Assembly: GCF_029852145.1 (NCBI RefSeq)
Contig: NC_079969.1
Coordinates: 26,218,459-26,282,458 of the forward strand
Direction: 5' to 3'
Length of the DNA stretch: 64,000 nt
From: Microplitis mediator
Lineage: Eukaryota > Arthropoda > Insecta > Hymenoptera > Braconidae
Of this stretch, positions 13,001-27,232 are shown piece after piece. Under the pieces are notes generated by a model. It did not search any database. It saw nothing but the letters and a program-made list of their open reading frames with translations, and was not told the origin of the DNA. A program made the translations under genes and the position numbers. Position 1 is the first letter of the stretch, and each line of letters begins with the position of its first letter.

Positions 13001-16000
13001 CATCAGAGACTCGATAGAGCCTATCTCGGCTACTCCTCTGCACTCCTCTTGCCTCTTGTGCTCGTTCCACTCGAACGTTTCCTGTACACTCGCTTTTTTT
13101 TTATACCTTTTTTCTTTTTTTTAAATTCTCTCCGCTTCTCCCTCGCGTGCGCGATCGCGCTGCGCACGGGGTGGCGGGGGAGAACGGTTGGATCGTCGGC
13201 GGCGTAAAAAGAGGTGCATGGAGGTGAAAAAGAGTAAAAAGGAAAGAGATACGTTAGGGGAGTTGTATTAGTAGTAGTGATGTAGTAGTAGTGAAGCCGC
13301 AGGCTTTTTGTCCCGCCACTGTAGCTGCTCTGCCGACAAAAATAGACGGCGTTTGGTTGGCGTGAGAGACTCACCCGAGAAAAGAGGATACAAAATGAGA
13401 CAGACAGATATAGAGTACAGACGACGCACTGAGAGCAGACGAGAACGCCGTCAACGTCAACGCTGCTGCTGCTGATGTCGTCGTGGTGGTTAGGTGCTCT
13501 TGGTCGTTCTCTATTCCGTTGGTCTCTTGTTCCGGAGACCTCGTTAGAGTAAGCTCTGGCAGGAGGAAAAAAAGATGAAACGATAGAGCACGACAGCGAC
13601 TTGACAATTCATGTAGACGTTGAGACTTGTGCTGGTACACTGGAATTGATGAGTCTTATGCAGCGGAATTGATGAGACTTAGTCGGTATTACGTCAGTGG
13701 CTACGTATGTGTGCATATATATGTCTTATTATCTCGGTTTACGATTTCAGAAGTTGAATATCAGCAGGCTGGCTTAGTGAGTGTGACAAATCTACGGATA
13801 TCGAGGTTCTCTCTCAATAACAATCGTGACTTCTCCGAAGCCGATTATCCCGGGTGGCTAATCCGACCAGTTTCCCATCAGCGGTTTAACTTTAAGGGCC
13901 AAAACATTCTCCGAGCGATTATACCCACGATATATATATATATACTAATACCTGAATTTTTTCTTTGGCCGCGTACTAAATAATCAAACAAGATTAGTGG
14001 TGATTTACACCTTGACTATCTTGGTTAAACTGCCAAAACCAGATGCAATCTACCCGAGGCGGTGTACATACTATATTATCGCGTAGTTCAGAGTCGTCGT
14101 TATATTCCTGGCTACCATTCTTGCACCACAAACTCAATCCAATATATATGTGTATGTCCATGTATGTATATATATATATATATATTCCCGGGATTGTTTG
14201 TCGGCTTGCACGTGACTGGCCCGAATTAGGCTCTCGAGAGCGATATCGATCGGCGCCGCTCTTTTGTACGCGACCAAGCGGTGTGTAGTGGGCACGATTG
14301 CGCCTGCTGTGAGCAAGTGAACCCGACGGGGCCGATGATGATAGAGTAGGCGGAACGTAGTCGACGACGAGAGGCCAAAGCCAAAGAGAGAATAGCAGGG
14401 AGAGAGAGAGAGAGAGAGTAAATCGTTTTGTGTGTGCAGTGTGCGCTGGCAACGATCGAGGGTGATATTCTTCCCTCATCATCTGCAGAATGTCAGGCTG
14501 AAAGGAACGAGATCTCAAGGACCGAGTACGACTACAACGACAACGAGGATGATTCGGTTCTTACTCTATATATCCTTCAGTCGTTCAGCGACGGCGGCGG
14601 GTGTTGAATCCGGCCCCTTTCGCAACCGTGGTCTCAACTCTGTTTGTTCCCGACTTAGCTATTCAGGATGTCGTCGACTTCACCGTGGGATTCTCATCCT
14701 CGATCCTTTCATCCTGCTCCGTATCTTATTCTATCCATTTCCTCCTCCGCTCGCTCTCCGTCAGTGGATGTATACACAACCGAACCGTCCTGGCGACCGT
14801 ACATCCGTCATTGTCGGCGTCGCTGTCCGCTCATTCGTCGCACACACCGAATCGGCCAATTTAATTCTGGGTCACGAAGTTTCCTCCTCGGATTATCGAT
14901 TGCCCATCCCCTGCACCGACACTGACATCATACGTAGGCGCGTCCAAAAAATTTTTATTTTTCATTCAGCCTTTCTATTTATATTTATGCTTTTTATTTC
15001 ACTTTGTTTTTTTTATTTATTTTCTTAACTTTTCCCACACTTCGGTACAAGACGTGTGCAAGTTGACGGGTATGTCTGTGTTACTCCACTTGGAATTCAG
15101 CACGTGTGACATATTTCAACGGGACTCGCTTTCCTGCAGATATCCGGCGCTGTACATCTCTCCCTCCCTCTCTCTCTTTATATCTGCGTCTCACTTCTCT
15201 TCGTATGCATATTACATACAAGAGCAATGGCAGTATCTGCATATCCTATATATATACATACATATGACGCGACTAATTTATCCATCGTGCATTTATTATT
15301 TAAAAAAATAATCTACACGTCTTTATGTGGCTCTAGTCGGCGGCGGCGGTCGCGATATCCGAGTGAGGCAATATCGCCAAAGGGTTACTGTAGAGCACAG
15401 CAGAGAAAGAGTAGAGCCGAGGCTGAGACTGAGTCTGAGACAGAGCCAGAGATAGTATAGTAGTGTAGTAGTATGTATAGAACGAAGCGGCAGCATTTAA
15501 ATCTAAAAACGACGGGCGGCAAACTCGGTGCCCGTGGGTAATTGGAGGGTCGTGGAATTTGCTGGTAGAAGGCGAGAGCAGCTAAAATACGAGCGACGGT
15601 TTACTGTTGGAGTCAGAGAAGATAGAAGTATATATGTATATATATATATATATATGTAGAAAGAGAGTAGTAGTTGAAAGTGGCGGCAGCGGGAAACGCG
15701 GCACACAGATACCGAGTAGTTGCCGGCGGTATTGGTATTAGTGGTAGCAGAGGATGTCGACGACGAGCAAAGAGAAGAGCGAGTGAGTAAAAGAGCGGAT
15801 CACGGGTGAGAGGGGAAGATGGCTGGGTCGCCGGCGGCATCAGAAGGAGAACGGCGAGGCGGAGAGGAGGAAACGCTCGTCGACAGTGTGCGATGCGGGT
15901 GGTGTGGGGTGGCGGCCAGATAGCAACGACCCGATGAGGGGCAAGAGGAACTTGGATAATCGTGTACACCGCAAATCCACAAGCGCCAGAGCGAGATAGA

Positions 16001-18699
16001 GGATTATTGCCGAGTAAGAGTGTGAGAGAGGGAGGGAGGGAGGGAGGGAAGGAGTGAGTGAGTGGGTGAGTAAGGGATAGGAAAAATAAAAAAATAAAAT
16101 TAAAGGATAAAAGAAAGAAAGATCGGCGGAAATAAAAATGGAAGAGACAAGTGTGAGCTTCACTACTTTACTTGTAATTGGATTGGTTCATTTCGTCAAG
16201 CATTTCTTTTTCTATTTCACACCGGTCTGTGCAGTATCTACCCCACCCACCCACTGCACTCGTGTGAAATCGCGCTCGCGGCAAATTAACCTCTTCCGTT
16301 TGGTCTTTTAAATTTAACCGTCAAGTGTTTGACGACGGATACTGGCTCGTTGTCACCACATTTACAACACCGCTGCTCTCTTATCATCTCTCCTATGATT
16401 TTTCCGTCCGCTGACGTCATGGAGTATCATTGAGGTATCCGACCGAGTAATCTTATCTCTCGTTCCTTTTTTTTCCTTCCTCTCTTTTACTCTCTGTCCG
16501 TCGTTCTCTTCACTCTGTTCCCCGTCGACCTGACTGGCAACTCTTGACTCCTCACTGGGGACGTCTCTCCCGTTACCAACTCGAGCAACTTGCACGTAAC
16601 CTGTCCGTTCGAGTTGGTAAAAGTTTCACGAGTTATCCGAGTTTTCGATGACGTCCGGTTGATGTGGGTCTAGTTTGCGCCGGCTCTCGGGTCACTTGAG
16701 AGTCGCCTCAGACGCGTCTCCGGATGTTTGTTTAATCGCCCGTCAATCGCTAAAAATTATTTTCAACATACATTAAGTCAAAAAAACTCAAATTAAAGTA
16801 ACAAAACCCACATGTGTTCCCAAAAAAAGTAATTATCATCATCTGCAGCAGGGGCCTCGCTCAGGCTCAGCTCTTTTTATATAAAAATTTAGTATTCCGA
16901 GTTTCAATGTTAATGCCGAGTTTGTAAAGTAGTTTCTTGGAAAAAAAATATAACCGGGAGTGCCGAAATTACCCGCAGATAGCCTTCATGCCGATGGTGG
17001 TATGGGTGTATTGCTGGGAAGAACTGGGAAGAACGAAGAAGGTGGCTCAGAGCGTTTAGCAGGCCGCAATCGTCCGGCTGGCGTGTTGATTCTCCGCCTC
17101 GACGACTCGTCGGCAACCAATATATATAGCAGTGGTACGAGCAGCACCAAAGACCCGACTCGACCCTCTACTCGTCTGTCTGGCTCTCTCCACTTTAAAC
17201 TCTTGCTTGCACACACTCCTTCTCACTCCTTTTAAACTTTTTATCCTTTCCACTCTCTCTCGAAACTCTGGGTACGCTAACGCGCGGTTAATGAGGCACA
17301 CGTACACGCACGCGCGCAATCCGACATCCATTCTGCTGGTGAAGCTGCGAGGTTTTCAACTCTCACGTTTCCGAGCATAGTCCGCCTCAGAAGCACACAA
17401 TGCACACTCTGCTCAAGCGACACGTTAATGACGTACTCCCACACTTTGTCGCTATCAAGCATCAGTAAAATCCGACGAAAAAGGGAAAACAAATTAAAAA
17501 ATAGCACAAGAGTCACCAGTTACGGGTCCAACTTTAACTTCAAGTCTCTAGATTTCATGAAAAAGTCTGCGCGTATAATTATTGAGAGTAGACCAGAGTT
17601 TCGGGGAATATTTAATTTCTAAACTGATCTGAAAATTATTCTCATTACCGCATTTATTTTTATTATCATTGTTGATCGTTTGGCTTACGATTATTATTAT
17701 TATCGATGCGGTTCAAGAGTGGAATAAGAAAGCAAGTAAAGGAGTATTTCTAGATATTTTCAGCATCTTACGGAAGAGCGTTCGAGTTGAATGTTTAATG
17801 CCCAGGGAAATCCATCCGACGTTATTGCGACCGACGGGTTTCTCGGATCCATTCCCCTTTGCTCGATTGTCCCTAGACAATGATTTGGATTCTTGGTGAA
17901 ATCCGATAGCGCAAGTCACCCGGGGAAGTTAAGACTACGACTACGACTACAACTGCGATGAGGGTACACACAGTCGAGACATCATGGCAAGAAGTACTGA
18001 GAGTCGGGGCGGGTTTTCTGTGTAATCTGTACGATAGAGTTCCAACAAACCGTAGTTTAATGCTTTTTTTTGTTCTTTATGTACTTGTATTATACACAAC
18101 TGGATGGTTCTCGGGTTTGTTTAGCTATCGCTTACACACGTTACTTACATTTGATGTATGTATTTTATTTTGTTAACCCAAATAGAGTTCAAAAACAGCC
18201 GGTGTTTATTTTGAACGTCGATAGGACGTCAAGTACGGGCGAATATGCGACTGAAATGAAACACCGAACAAAAGTTAAACAAACTAACAAAAATAAAACA
18301 CGGATAAAAAATATAAAATAAAAATAAATGCGCAGAGGCCTTGAGTAGAGCAGACGGTGGGACATTAGGATAAGTCTTGGCGTGGGTCGTGTCGTGCGAA
18401 AAGCCCGTCGGATCACCCTGTAAGGGGTGAACAAGGACCATCAATCTTGGAGCCAAGCCGGGATGCACAGAAAACGAGGCAAGAGCCGTCAAGATCCATC
18501 ACTCAGCTCGCCAACGCGCGAGAGATTCAAGTTGTGCTGATGTTCCCACTCCCGGCATCGATTCTCTTCTACTACTACTACTTTTACTACCACTAGTGCT
18601 GTTGCACTACTACAAGTACAACTACAACTACTCAGATCCTCGGCGTCGGGAACTAAACTGCCTGCTATGCCTCGGGGCCACAGAGACAGTTGTAGTCTA

Positions 18700-18731
18700 A
18701 GAGGAGGAGGAGGATGATGAGGAGGAGGAAG
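18700..18731 (+). repeat. GAG/GAT triplet purine-rich tract
   Basis: GAG units interrupted by GATGAT form a purine-rich trinucleotide tract inside NOL4 intron 1. Confidence 0.8.
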
Positions 18732-18913
18732 GCATAAGTGAAGCAGCCAGTCCCCCCGGGTTCCAACGAGTCTTTTGGAACATTCCGAAATATTTGATCG
18801 GAATTTCAATCGCGGCTTCTCACGGAATCGTTCAGTTGGAATGGAAACCATTGGCGGATCGATCACCAGACCTAGCTACTAGTTCAGAGCATTGGATTTG
18901 CCTCTTTCGCGTT

Positions 18914-18955
18914 CCTATCTATCTATCTATCTATCTATCCATCTATCTATCTGTC
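18914..18955 (+). repeat. (CTAT)n tetranucleotide microsatellite
   Basis: About ten CTAT units with CCAT and CTGT variants, in NOL4 intron 1. Confidence 0.9.
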
Positions 18956-20430
18956 TGTCTATATAGTATGTACATACTTACATCCACAATATTAGAATCG
19001 AAATGACATCCTTAAAGTGTATGCCGTGTGTACATACAAGTATATGTATTATATTTGCGTATGGTTCTATTTGGTGAGTTAAGGATGAAAGCCAAGTTTT
19101 ATTTCCAAGGGGCGTGTGTTGTTACTTTTAAAAATGCCAAATGTCGAGGAAGGATAATGGGCATCAGGACAGTGTGAGACGGGCGCGGCTCGATGCGTGA
19201 CGCGGCAGAGCAAACAGAAATCCGACACGCCAGCCAGACGACTGTGTGTGTTGTGTAGAAACGCCGACTGCTGATGCGTTGAGGTGCATGTCGAGGGGCA
19301 TATACAACCGCTGGGTTATGTATGCATCTACATCAACCTCCGCACACACATGTATGTCTATATATATGTATATATGGGTGTATATAGACGACATGGACAA
19401 ACGAGAGCTGGATCGAGAGAGACGCCGGCTGGTGGTTAACTCTCTCGGGCCCGTGGGTTCCAGTGTCATCCCTTGTTTGTGCGCTGGCGGGTGGAAATGC
19501 GAGTCGTTTTACAATGGAAGCCTTTGGCGCTTGGCCGAAGTGTACAGAGACAGAGATAGTTATATATTAGATAGCCCGAGGGAAAAACGAGAAGCTCTCA
19601 CGGGAGCGTTCGATTCCGCTGGTCTAAAGTCGCCGGATGTTCATTTGACTTTTTTTATCTCCTGCCCGGATAGACTTGGTACTTTTTTGTCGATGAAAAA
19701 GAACAAGTATAAAGAAGAAAGGGATTGATACGTCCACGGGAACGTGGTAACGAGCAATCTCTAGAGCCGTCCAGACTGTAGTTATCCCATCCCAGCACAA
19801 AGAGAAAGAAAGAAAGATAAAGACTGAGAGAAAAAGAACATGAGCCAGGGGGATGAGCACTCGCAATCGTATCGGAAGAAACTCCCACAGTCCTTGGCGA
19901 AAGTTTTTAGCGTTCAGATCTTTACGGGACAGCCCGTTCGGCACTCTCTCACTCGTTGTGAATTCCATCCGGGGCACGTAGTGAGTCTCCCATCTCGAAC
20001 TACCTACACTGCTATCTTCTCCTTTTGCTCTTCATCTTATTTTTATTTTTCTTATTCCTCAATTCGTCTTTTTATCCTTCTTCTTCTTCTTTATCGTCTT
20101 CTCCTTCTTTCCTTGGTTCTCTTCGTCTCCATCTCCGTTCTCATCCTCGTCTGCTAGTATAATACACGAGGCGACGGTAAGCCGGCTGGCAGCTGCCTTC
20201 CGTGCAACCAACAAGGCTGGCGGTCTGGTTTGGCCCGCGCCACGGCTCTCATGCGTGGAATCTCCGGAGAATCTCCCGATATATCTCCTACTCCGCGGTT
20301 AAGGTACCAGTCACGCTCCCAGCTCACCCACCCGACATTCACTACTACTACTACCGCCGCCGTCACCGCTACAGCCTCTACTACCACACTCTCGGTTTAT
20401 GCCACACAACTGCTCGGCTCCCACTCTTAT

Positions 20431-20465
20431 CTCCTACTCCTACTCCTACTCCTACTCCCACTCCC
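20431..20465 (+). repeat. (CTCCTA)n hexanucleotide repeat
   Basis: Four CTCCTA units followed by CTCCCA variants, in NOL4 intron 1. Confidence 0.85.
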
Positions 20466-22570
20466 GGAGCTCCCACTCGGGTATACAGTAGTGTGAGCAG
20501 CTCGGGACTCCCACACTTTGTTCTCATGCGCACAGCCCTCGCAGAGTATAGCTCCCGCCGCCCACACTCCACTCCCGCCTCACATCGCTACTACGGTAGG
20601 CGGCGGCTGAACACCACCGTAGTAAGCTCTCTGATGCCGAAGTTTCGTCCTCCGCTACACCACTACTGCTACAACTACTCGTCGTCAGATCGTCGGACGC
20701 ATTTTCTCTCACCGGATAAGTATTGACGGGCATCCCGTCCCGCTTCGGGCGAGTCGGGGTCCCGTTCGAAGCCAGGGAGCTTTGAGTCAGATATGAATCT
20801 TTTTACTCGTCGCTGCTGCTGCTTTGCTGCCGTTGCCGTTGCCGTTGTTGAAGCCATAGCTGTCTATATTTCTCTCTTACACACATTTATACCACCAGCA
20901 TCCACTAATACATCTTTCCTTACAACTGGTGTACTCTTTTCTGGTCCTGTCTTCTCTATACTTTACTCGTCTCTTGTCTTCTCAGCTCGTGGCTCATGCT
21001 CTCTGTGTGGAACGATCCGATATATAAAAACTAGACACTGACGATTTCCGAGATCAAGTGCACCCGGCTGAGACGTACGTCCTCTGTTACCGAGACATTC
21101 TAATAATTTATTTCGTTCCCCGGTCGCCAGGGGAATTCACAAGGGATCGACTTTGACTCCGTCCGACTTTCTGATGTACTATGTGTATTTTAGTTTTCGA
21201 GTTTCTGCTGCTGATTCTACTACTACTGCACCCACTGGACTTGTGTCCTGTCACGAGTCTAGACGGACATTGCCGGTGAGTGTTGACTTGGAGGAATCAG
21301 ACCAGGTACCACGACAGATTATATTACTTCTGATTCACTTGTTCCTTTGTGTCGAGCGAGCTTGCAAAATTACTTATTAATTCACCCACTTACTTTTTCA
21401 TTCAATTTATACATCTGACCCAAATTTACGACAGTAGCTCGTCCATTACATGAACTGAAAAAAAATATTTTAAAAAATGAACATCCTCAACATGCAGGAG
21501 CTTGATAATATATTTTTCCATGCTCGTTACACGCTGACACAAAAGTTAATCGGACGTAAACTTTTTGGCATACTTTGATTTAATCCATCAATCAGATTAT
21601 AATCAGACTTCAATTAAAGGTATTAAAAAGTGAATGATTGATGTCGGTACACAGACTTTCCATTCTTCATATTTCATACCGATCCGGATATTTTTTATGC
21701 ATAGGACATCGTAGTATTACCCATCGCGGTTCGACTACACGGTGTATCGATTCACCCGACAGCACCCAACAGCAGCATCCGAGGCGCGGAACCGAGAGGG
21801 AAAGCTCTGAAATGATGGATGAATATACTCCCGAGCAGTGGGTTGCATGCTTAAAGAGTTCACCCTCAATACAAATCCGTCGATAAGAGTGATCCGTGCT
21901 CGGAGAAGCTCTTTGTTCTGTCGCCAGCGACAAACACACTTTTGACTTCTTTTTGCCCGAGATTTCTCTCTATCCTAGTTCCCTAGCTCTCTATCCAACC
22001 TCTTTAACTTTATTTTATTTTTATTTCTCTGGTTCTGGTCGTCCGTGTCTCGTTGAGCCGCCTCGTCGCCGTCGTAGTCGTCGTCTTCGTCCAAGTCGTA
22101 GTCGTGGTGGTATCTAGCTCCTTGGCTTCTCCCGTGCTCTCCTTTTCTTATTCGCTTCCTTGTGGTCTCGGTGTGTATATCTATACGACTATTTCTCTGG
22201 CAAGCATCCCGCTCGCGCGAGCGGCACTCAACAGGGGCCGGTCGTTTATCTAAATGGCTACTGGGTGGCCTGGCTCAGACTTTAACTCATACTCTCATCT
22301 CTTTCCTTGTTCACTCACTCGCTCGCTCACTTACTCACTTACTATTCTCTTCTTCACCTTATCTGTCTCATCCTCTTTCTTATGTTATACTCGATTTCCC
22401 TCTGCCTCTCGACAATCCAAAACTAACCCAATCGTCCTTACAGCTCTCAGCACACTAAACTCTCCGAGTTTACCCAGGTTTTTTACACCTCTCGTCTGTT
22501 GTCCGTCAACAATTTATTATTTTATTTATTTAGCTTCATGCAGGTATACTGTGTCGGACAAATCCAAAAA

Positions 22571-22597
22571 AATAAATAAAATAAAATAAAATAAAAT
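22571..22597 (+). repeat. (AAAAT)n pentanucleotide repeat
   Basis: About five AAAAT-type units in NOL4 intron 1, preceded by AAATAAAT. Confidence 0.85.
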
Positions 22598-24674
22598 GAT
22601 CGAGAGCAAAGTGGACGATTGGACATTTCGGGCGGCAAAATGGGGGTTCAAAAGCAATCGAGAGTCCGTATTAATTGCGGCCGCACCGATGCGAGAGAGC
22701 AAGCATCAGGATGTGCCGTACAAGAGCGAGCTTTGGAAAACAAAATAAATTTATATCATCGAGAGTGGAGAGAATGGTACACGAGCTCTCTCGGTCGGAC
22801 GATCGGGACATACAATACACACGTCAAACGCCTACTCTGGCTCTTTCCCTCGGTCTCATTCACCCTCGCTCTGTCCCCATACCCCGGCAGCACAACAGTG
22901 TCGCGGTGCCGGAAAAACGCGAGGAAAAACGTGCCTATCCCTTGGCGAATTTTAAAAACGGATTCGCAGGCAGCCATTGTGCGTGCTTTTTTCCTCAAAC
23001 CGTTCTCTCGTTTAAATTGCAAACGTGTACACTCAACCAGCCAGCCAGCCAACGCCAGGTGTGGGCTTTTAAAACATACACGCCGCTTACGTTTACCATT
23101 TTTATCTACCACTTTCCAGGATCGAACTCCACCCCGCTCCCTTTGTCCGTGATTTTTGTTATTTTTATTTTTAATTTTTTTCATGCCTACACACTAATAA
23201 ATGTTTTTAAAATAATTTCGAGCTGTCGTGAGAATTCTTTCCGTTCGCAACTCTGTAGGTTCTTCGATCCGTTACATCGTCGGCTGCTCTGAGGGAATAC
23301 GAGACGGGAGTGAGAGCAAGAAGAGACCAAAGGAGGACAGCGAGAGGCAGCATTGCGTGTGTATATATATGTTCATGTATATGTATATATATATATATAT
23401 AGAAGCAGTGAGATCGTTCTGACCTTTTTTTCCCTGCCTCTCGGATTTCCGGGAGGCCCTTGAGAGTCACAAAGCCTCGGGGGACGGTGTAGAATCTCGA
23501 GAGGAGCATGTGGTAGAGTATAGCAATACCAGCGGCATCGAATCGCACACGACGGCTTCCGTGAAAATGTTGGACGGCGCCGGATAGTCGGATGAATCCC
23601 TGGGCACTCAGTAACGTCATCCATTGGACCCTGCTGGCTTATCAGTATACTTTGGTCACTGTGAAAGCGGACGATTTCAGCCACACACACACGCACACAC
23701 CCTATCTCTGGTGTATACATTCTAATGGCCGAGATATCGTCATGGGCGCACCAAAGTCAGGCTTAAATATATATTTCCGACTAATTTAAATACCAAAAAC
23801 TCCCTCGGCATATTTTATCATCATCATTATTATTATTTATTATAATTGTTGAATCCAGCTGAACAGATACGCCATTAGAAATAAATGATTTGAGAAGCTA
23901 CGTGCTATGCACATATGCACACACAATACGTACATGTCAGAGATAGCCATCAGGAATTTAGTTTTGGCCAATTGATTCCGAATGCGTGGAGCCAGCATCC
24001 ACATCAGCATCATCAGTAAACGGAAAACTAAACTCTCGGGGCGTTATCGTCGGTACGGTTTGCGAGAGAGTTGATCGATAGCTCGTACGGACGATGTGTA
24101 ACCGCGACATTACAAAAACAGCCGTTGCCGCGATTGCATCGCCCGCCAGTGTGTAGTCTCCAGCCTGTCGCTCTCGATTTACCCGCACTCTGTGTAGTCT
24201 CTTGTTGTGTTCCACATACATATATATATATATATAGCAGTCCACTCCCTCTGGATCCTCGTTTGCATACGCCCTCAGCTCGTTACTGCCTGACATGCCG
24301 TGTAATTTCACCACACGCTGCCGATAAAAATATTACAGAACTAAAAAAACTCTATATTTATTTATATTTTTTTATTCTCTTCTTTAGCTTTTTTTTTATC
24401 ATGCACAATTTCTTGCGGAGGAAATCGTGCGGTGGTTATGGGCTTTAGTTTCCGATGACCTCGTAATCCACACATGCTCGTTACACACCCCCAATATGAA
24501 TTGCGTGACGCAGTAGTTAGAGTCGGGAGACGGGAAACTCGAGTAACTATGACTAGTAGGCGACACAACGGTGCTCAATATACATATACACGTACGGTGC
24601 ATTCAGCTGTAAACACCCTCTGCATATACGACACATCTAGCGTCCATCTCATTCTATTCAAACTCTAGCACTAG

Positions 24675-24702
24675 ATCTAGCTCTAGCTCTAGCTCTAGCT
24701 CT
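24675..24702 (+). repeat. (CTCTAG)n hexanucleotide repeat
   Basis: Four consecutive CTCTAG units in NOL4 intron 1, next to CTAGATCTAG. Confidence 0.85.
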
Positions 24703-26048
24703 GAACAAGCAGAGCAGCAGTAGTCGGGTCGCTGTCATTCTGGTCTATCTCTCTCGAGCATGACCATTATAACCGGTGTATATCGGCCAAGCGCACACAC
24801 TCGGATCTAGTATAACTGGTGAACATGGCGGCGATATATTCTACACGTGCATGCTGCTGCGGGTTATCGTTCCTCTCAAATGTTGCCTACCGAGCCGATA
24901 GATTTGCTCACCACCCAGCTGCAAACCCCAACCCCATTACCGCAGCAAACCAACTGCCAGTTTCGTGCATGAAATGTCCATGACCAATGCAATCTCACGT
25001 ACATGCATGCATACGGCCCGCTATTTTTATAAATAAATTCCGTCATCGCCAGCTATCTGATGACCATTTTTTTTATGTTTAATTTTTAATTTTTTCATAG
25101 TATCAGAAGCAGATTATTCATAGGTTTTTTAAAGTAAAAATAACTAGATTCGCGTGTAAATTAAGACCTAGTTTTATTTGTTGTGCTCCGGGGGCTTTAT
25201 TTAGTCGGGTGTATTCAAATGACGGCGACGTTAAAGTTATCGTGACGGAGTTGGAACGAGCGGTCACCCCAAATATGGGGATTGTTACACGGCCTGACCG
25301 CAACCCCTTAATCGGGCTCGTAAGCTCCCCACGAGTTAAACTTTACTTCAACAGGTGTTTAGGGAAATACAATAATGTCGCGCACGCGCGATAAACTTCT
25401 TGAGTCGTAAACTTTCAAGTCAGAGATGGATATATAGACTACTTTATGTTGTTATATGTATATATATATATATATATATATGTATACGGGCGCAAGGATG
25501 GTCAGTCTCCGAGCAATTTGCTCTGGGCTCGACCTCTGTGGGTTTAAACTCGCACTACTCGATTCACTTGACTCTTGTCTAATTACACTTTTCAAAAATT
25601 TTTTTACGCGATCAAAATTTTCATTACACTTGAGATCAAAGTTCGAATACTTTGAGGAATTACTCCAAAATGTAAAATTTAATTGAAAATAAATTTCCTC
25701 GTAAATGAGGATTCAAATTTTCTGACGCCAGTTTGAAAAAAATGATAATTTTTCGAGTAAAGAAACTGCGAAAATTTTCAAAAATTTAATTTCCAAAATC
25801 CGACCTGCAAAGTCGGACCCGACATTGCCGACCCACGGTCTCAAGTTGAAAAGTCTCGTGTACCGCTGATGGTAAATGTAGAAATCGCGCATGTTAGCAT
25901 CAACCCCCGACAGTACCTTCGCAAGCACAAAGCTTCCACCCTTACGAAGTCCAGCCACCCTCCGCCAGAGCGCGCCACAGCAAAATCAAATCTCCAAAGC
26001 CTAAGTAACAAAGTGTTAATACTAATAAATATTTTATTTATGTTCCAG

Positions 26049-26198
26049 GCTCTAAGCGGCGCCGAGGGAACAGTTCCAGGAAGGGTCTACAAAAAAGTGG
26101 CAATCGTCGAGAATTTTTTCGACATAATTCACGCAGTCCACGTTGACCTAGAAGGTCGTCCAGGCAAACACGCTGGTCAAAAACGCACATACAGAACC
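26049..26198 (+). CDS. NOL4: NOL4-family protein, coding exon 2 (residues 401-450)
   Basis: A 150-base exon bounded by acceptor TTCCAG (ends 26048) and donor GTGAGT (starts 26199). It is phase 0 at both ends, so it codes for exactly 50 residues in register with exons 1 and 3. It carries the middle of the NOL4 core: KKVAIVENFFDIIHAVHV at 415-432 and HAGQKRTYR at 441-449. Both blocks match vertebrate NOL4, where a VVEDFFDII-type block is followed by AGQKRTY. The first 15 or so residues (ALSGAEGTVPGR) look like a less conserved linker. Since the exon is symmetric, skipping it would delete the centre of the domain without a frameshift. Confidence 0.9.
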
Positions 26199-27232
26199 GT
26201 GAGTTTTATTTCAAATAAATTTATCCAGCGCGAAATATGAATGAATGGATGGAAATCTAAAAAAAATATATATCAAAATGAGATGACGTAAATGCGGATG
26301 ATGTAGACTCGCGTTAATTGATAATATTTCAAGCGATAACAGCCCCCATGCACATATATCGCGGACCCGCAATAAAACATATATTTACAAATACTTATAA
26401 ATTTGAATTCCCTTGATAACACACAGTCAGAGGCATTGAAGCGGCCACTTGATATATTTGCACGTCATCTCACATGTTTCGTCGCATTCGCGTAAACATC
26501 TCTCCAGGGTATCCCGTCCCATATATTTATATACATCCTGCGCTTTTCCATCCATCTCTTTCCATCCCGTTAGTTCTTGTCCGTTGCTTCGCTTCCTATT
26601 CCTCCTTGCTCTCTTTCGCGCTTATATATACACACATATAGATATATACGGCAGAGTATACTGCGATCTGCTTGTGATTCAAAACCTCAGGACACTTGTT
26701 GCATTGCCTGCTTATACACAGCTCCTCCCTCACCCTCTTGGCCTCCCTCCCCCTGGATCCCGATATACCCCGCCCCCTCCTCCCATCCTGTGTACACATA
26801 TATACTCATCGAATGTAAATATATACGTTTGAATGTTATGCTCACAGCGCTGGCGATACTGTTTTGCGTAAGGTCGACCTTACACGTGTACACCAAATCT
26901 ATATATTGTTAATGTGTTTTCACTATCAAGTCTATTGATACCTCATACTGTTTTGACATCTTCAATTCCTGTATACATATACGTTTGAATTCTGGCCCTT
27001 ATCCTATACGTTCACAATACAGTAAAAAAAAACTTACTTTACTTTAGTCATTTTTAATAAATTTATGAAAAAAAAATAAAATAAGAGGAAATTAATTCGC
27101 GGCTGAGTAAATTGAAAACGGGCTAAATGTCTGGTAGTACTTCCATTCTCTTAATAAAAGTTTCTTTGAAAAATAATCATCATTTTTATTTATAAAGTTA
27201 TAAAAATTTTCATATCAAATATAAATCATTAG

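Larger units (their letters stand above)
9056..26048 (+). other. NOL4 intron 1 (about 17 kb)
   Basis: Donor GTAAGC at 9056 and acceptor TTCCAG ending at 26048 define a phase-0 intron of 16,993 bases. A branch-point-like TACTAAT sits at 26020-26026, about 23 bases before the acceptor. The interior has no frame that I recognise on either strand. It is dense in microsatellites (CA, CTAT, CTCCTA, CTCTAG, AAAAT, TA runs) and pyrimidine-rich tracts. Introns this long near the 5' end often hold enhancers or alternative promoters, but I cannot point to a specific element. Confidence 0.85.

Noticed and set aside
14432..15028. 198-codon + strand frame in NOL4 intron 1
   Set aside because: Ends in a Phe/Ile-rich tract from a T-rich run and shows no conserved block.
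22619..23292. Two overlapping + strand frames (177 and 205 codons)
   Set aside because: They overlap each other in different frames inside NOL4 intron 1, with no similarity that I recognise and no splice-site support.
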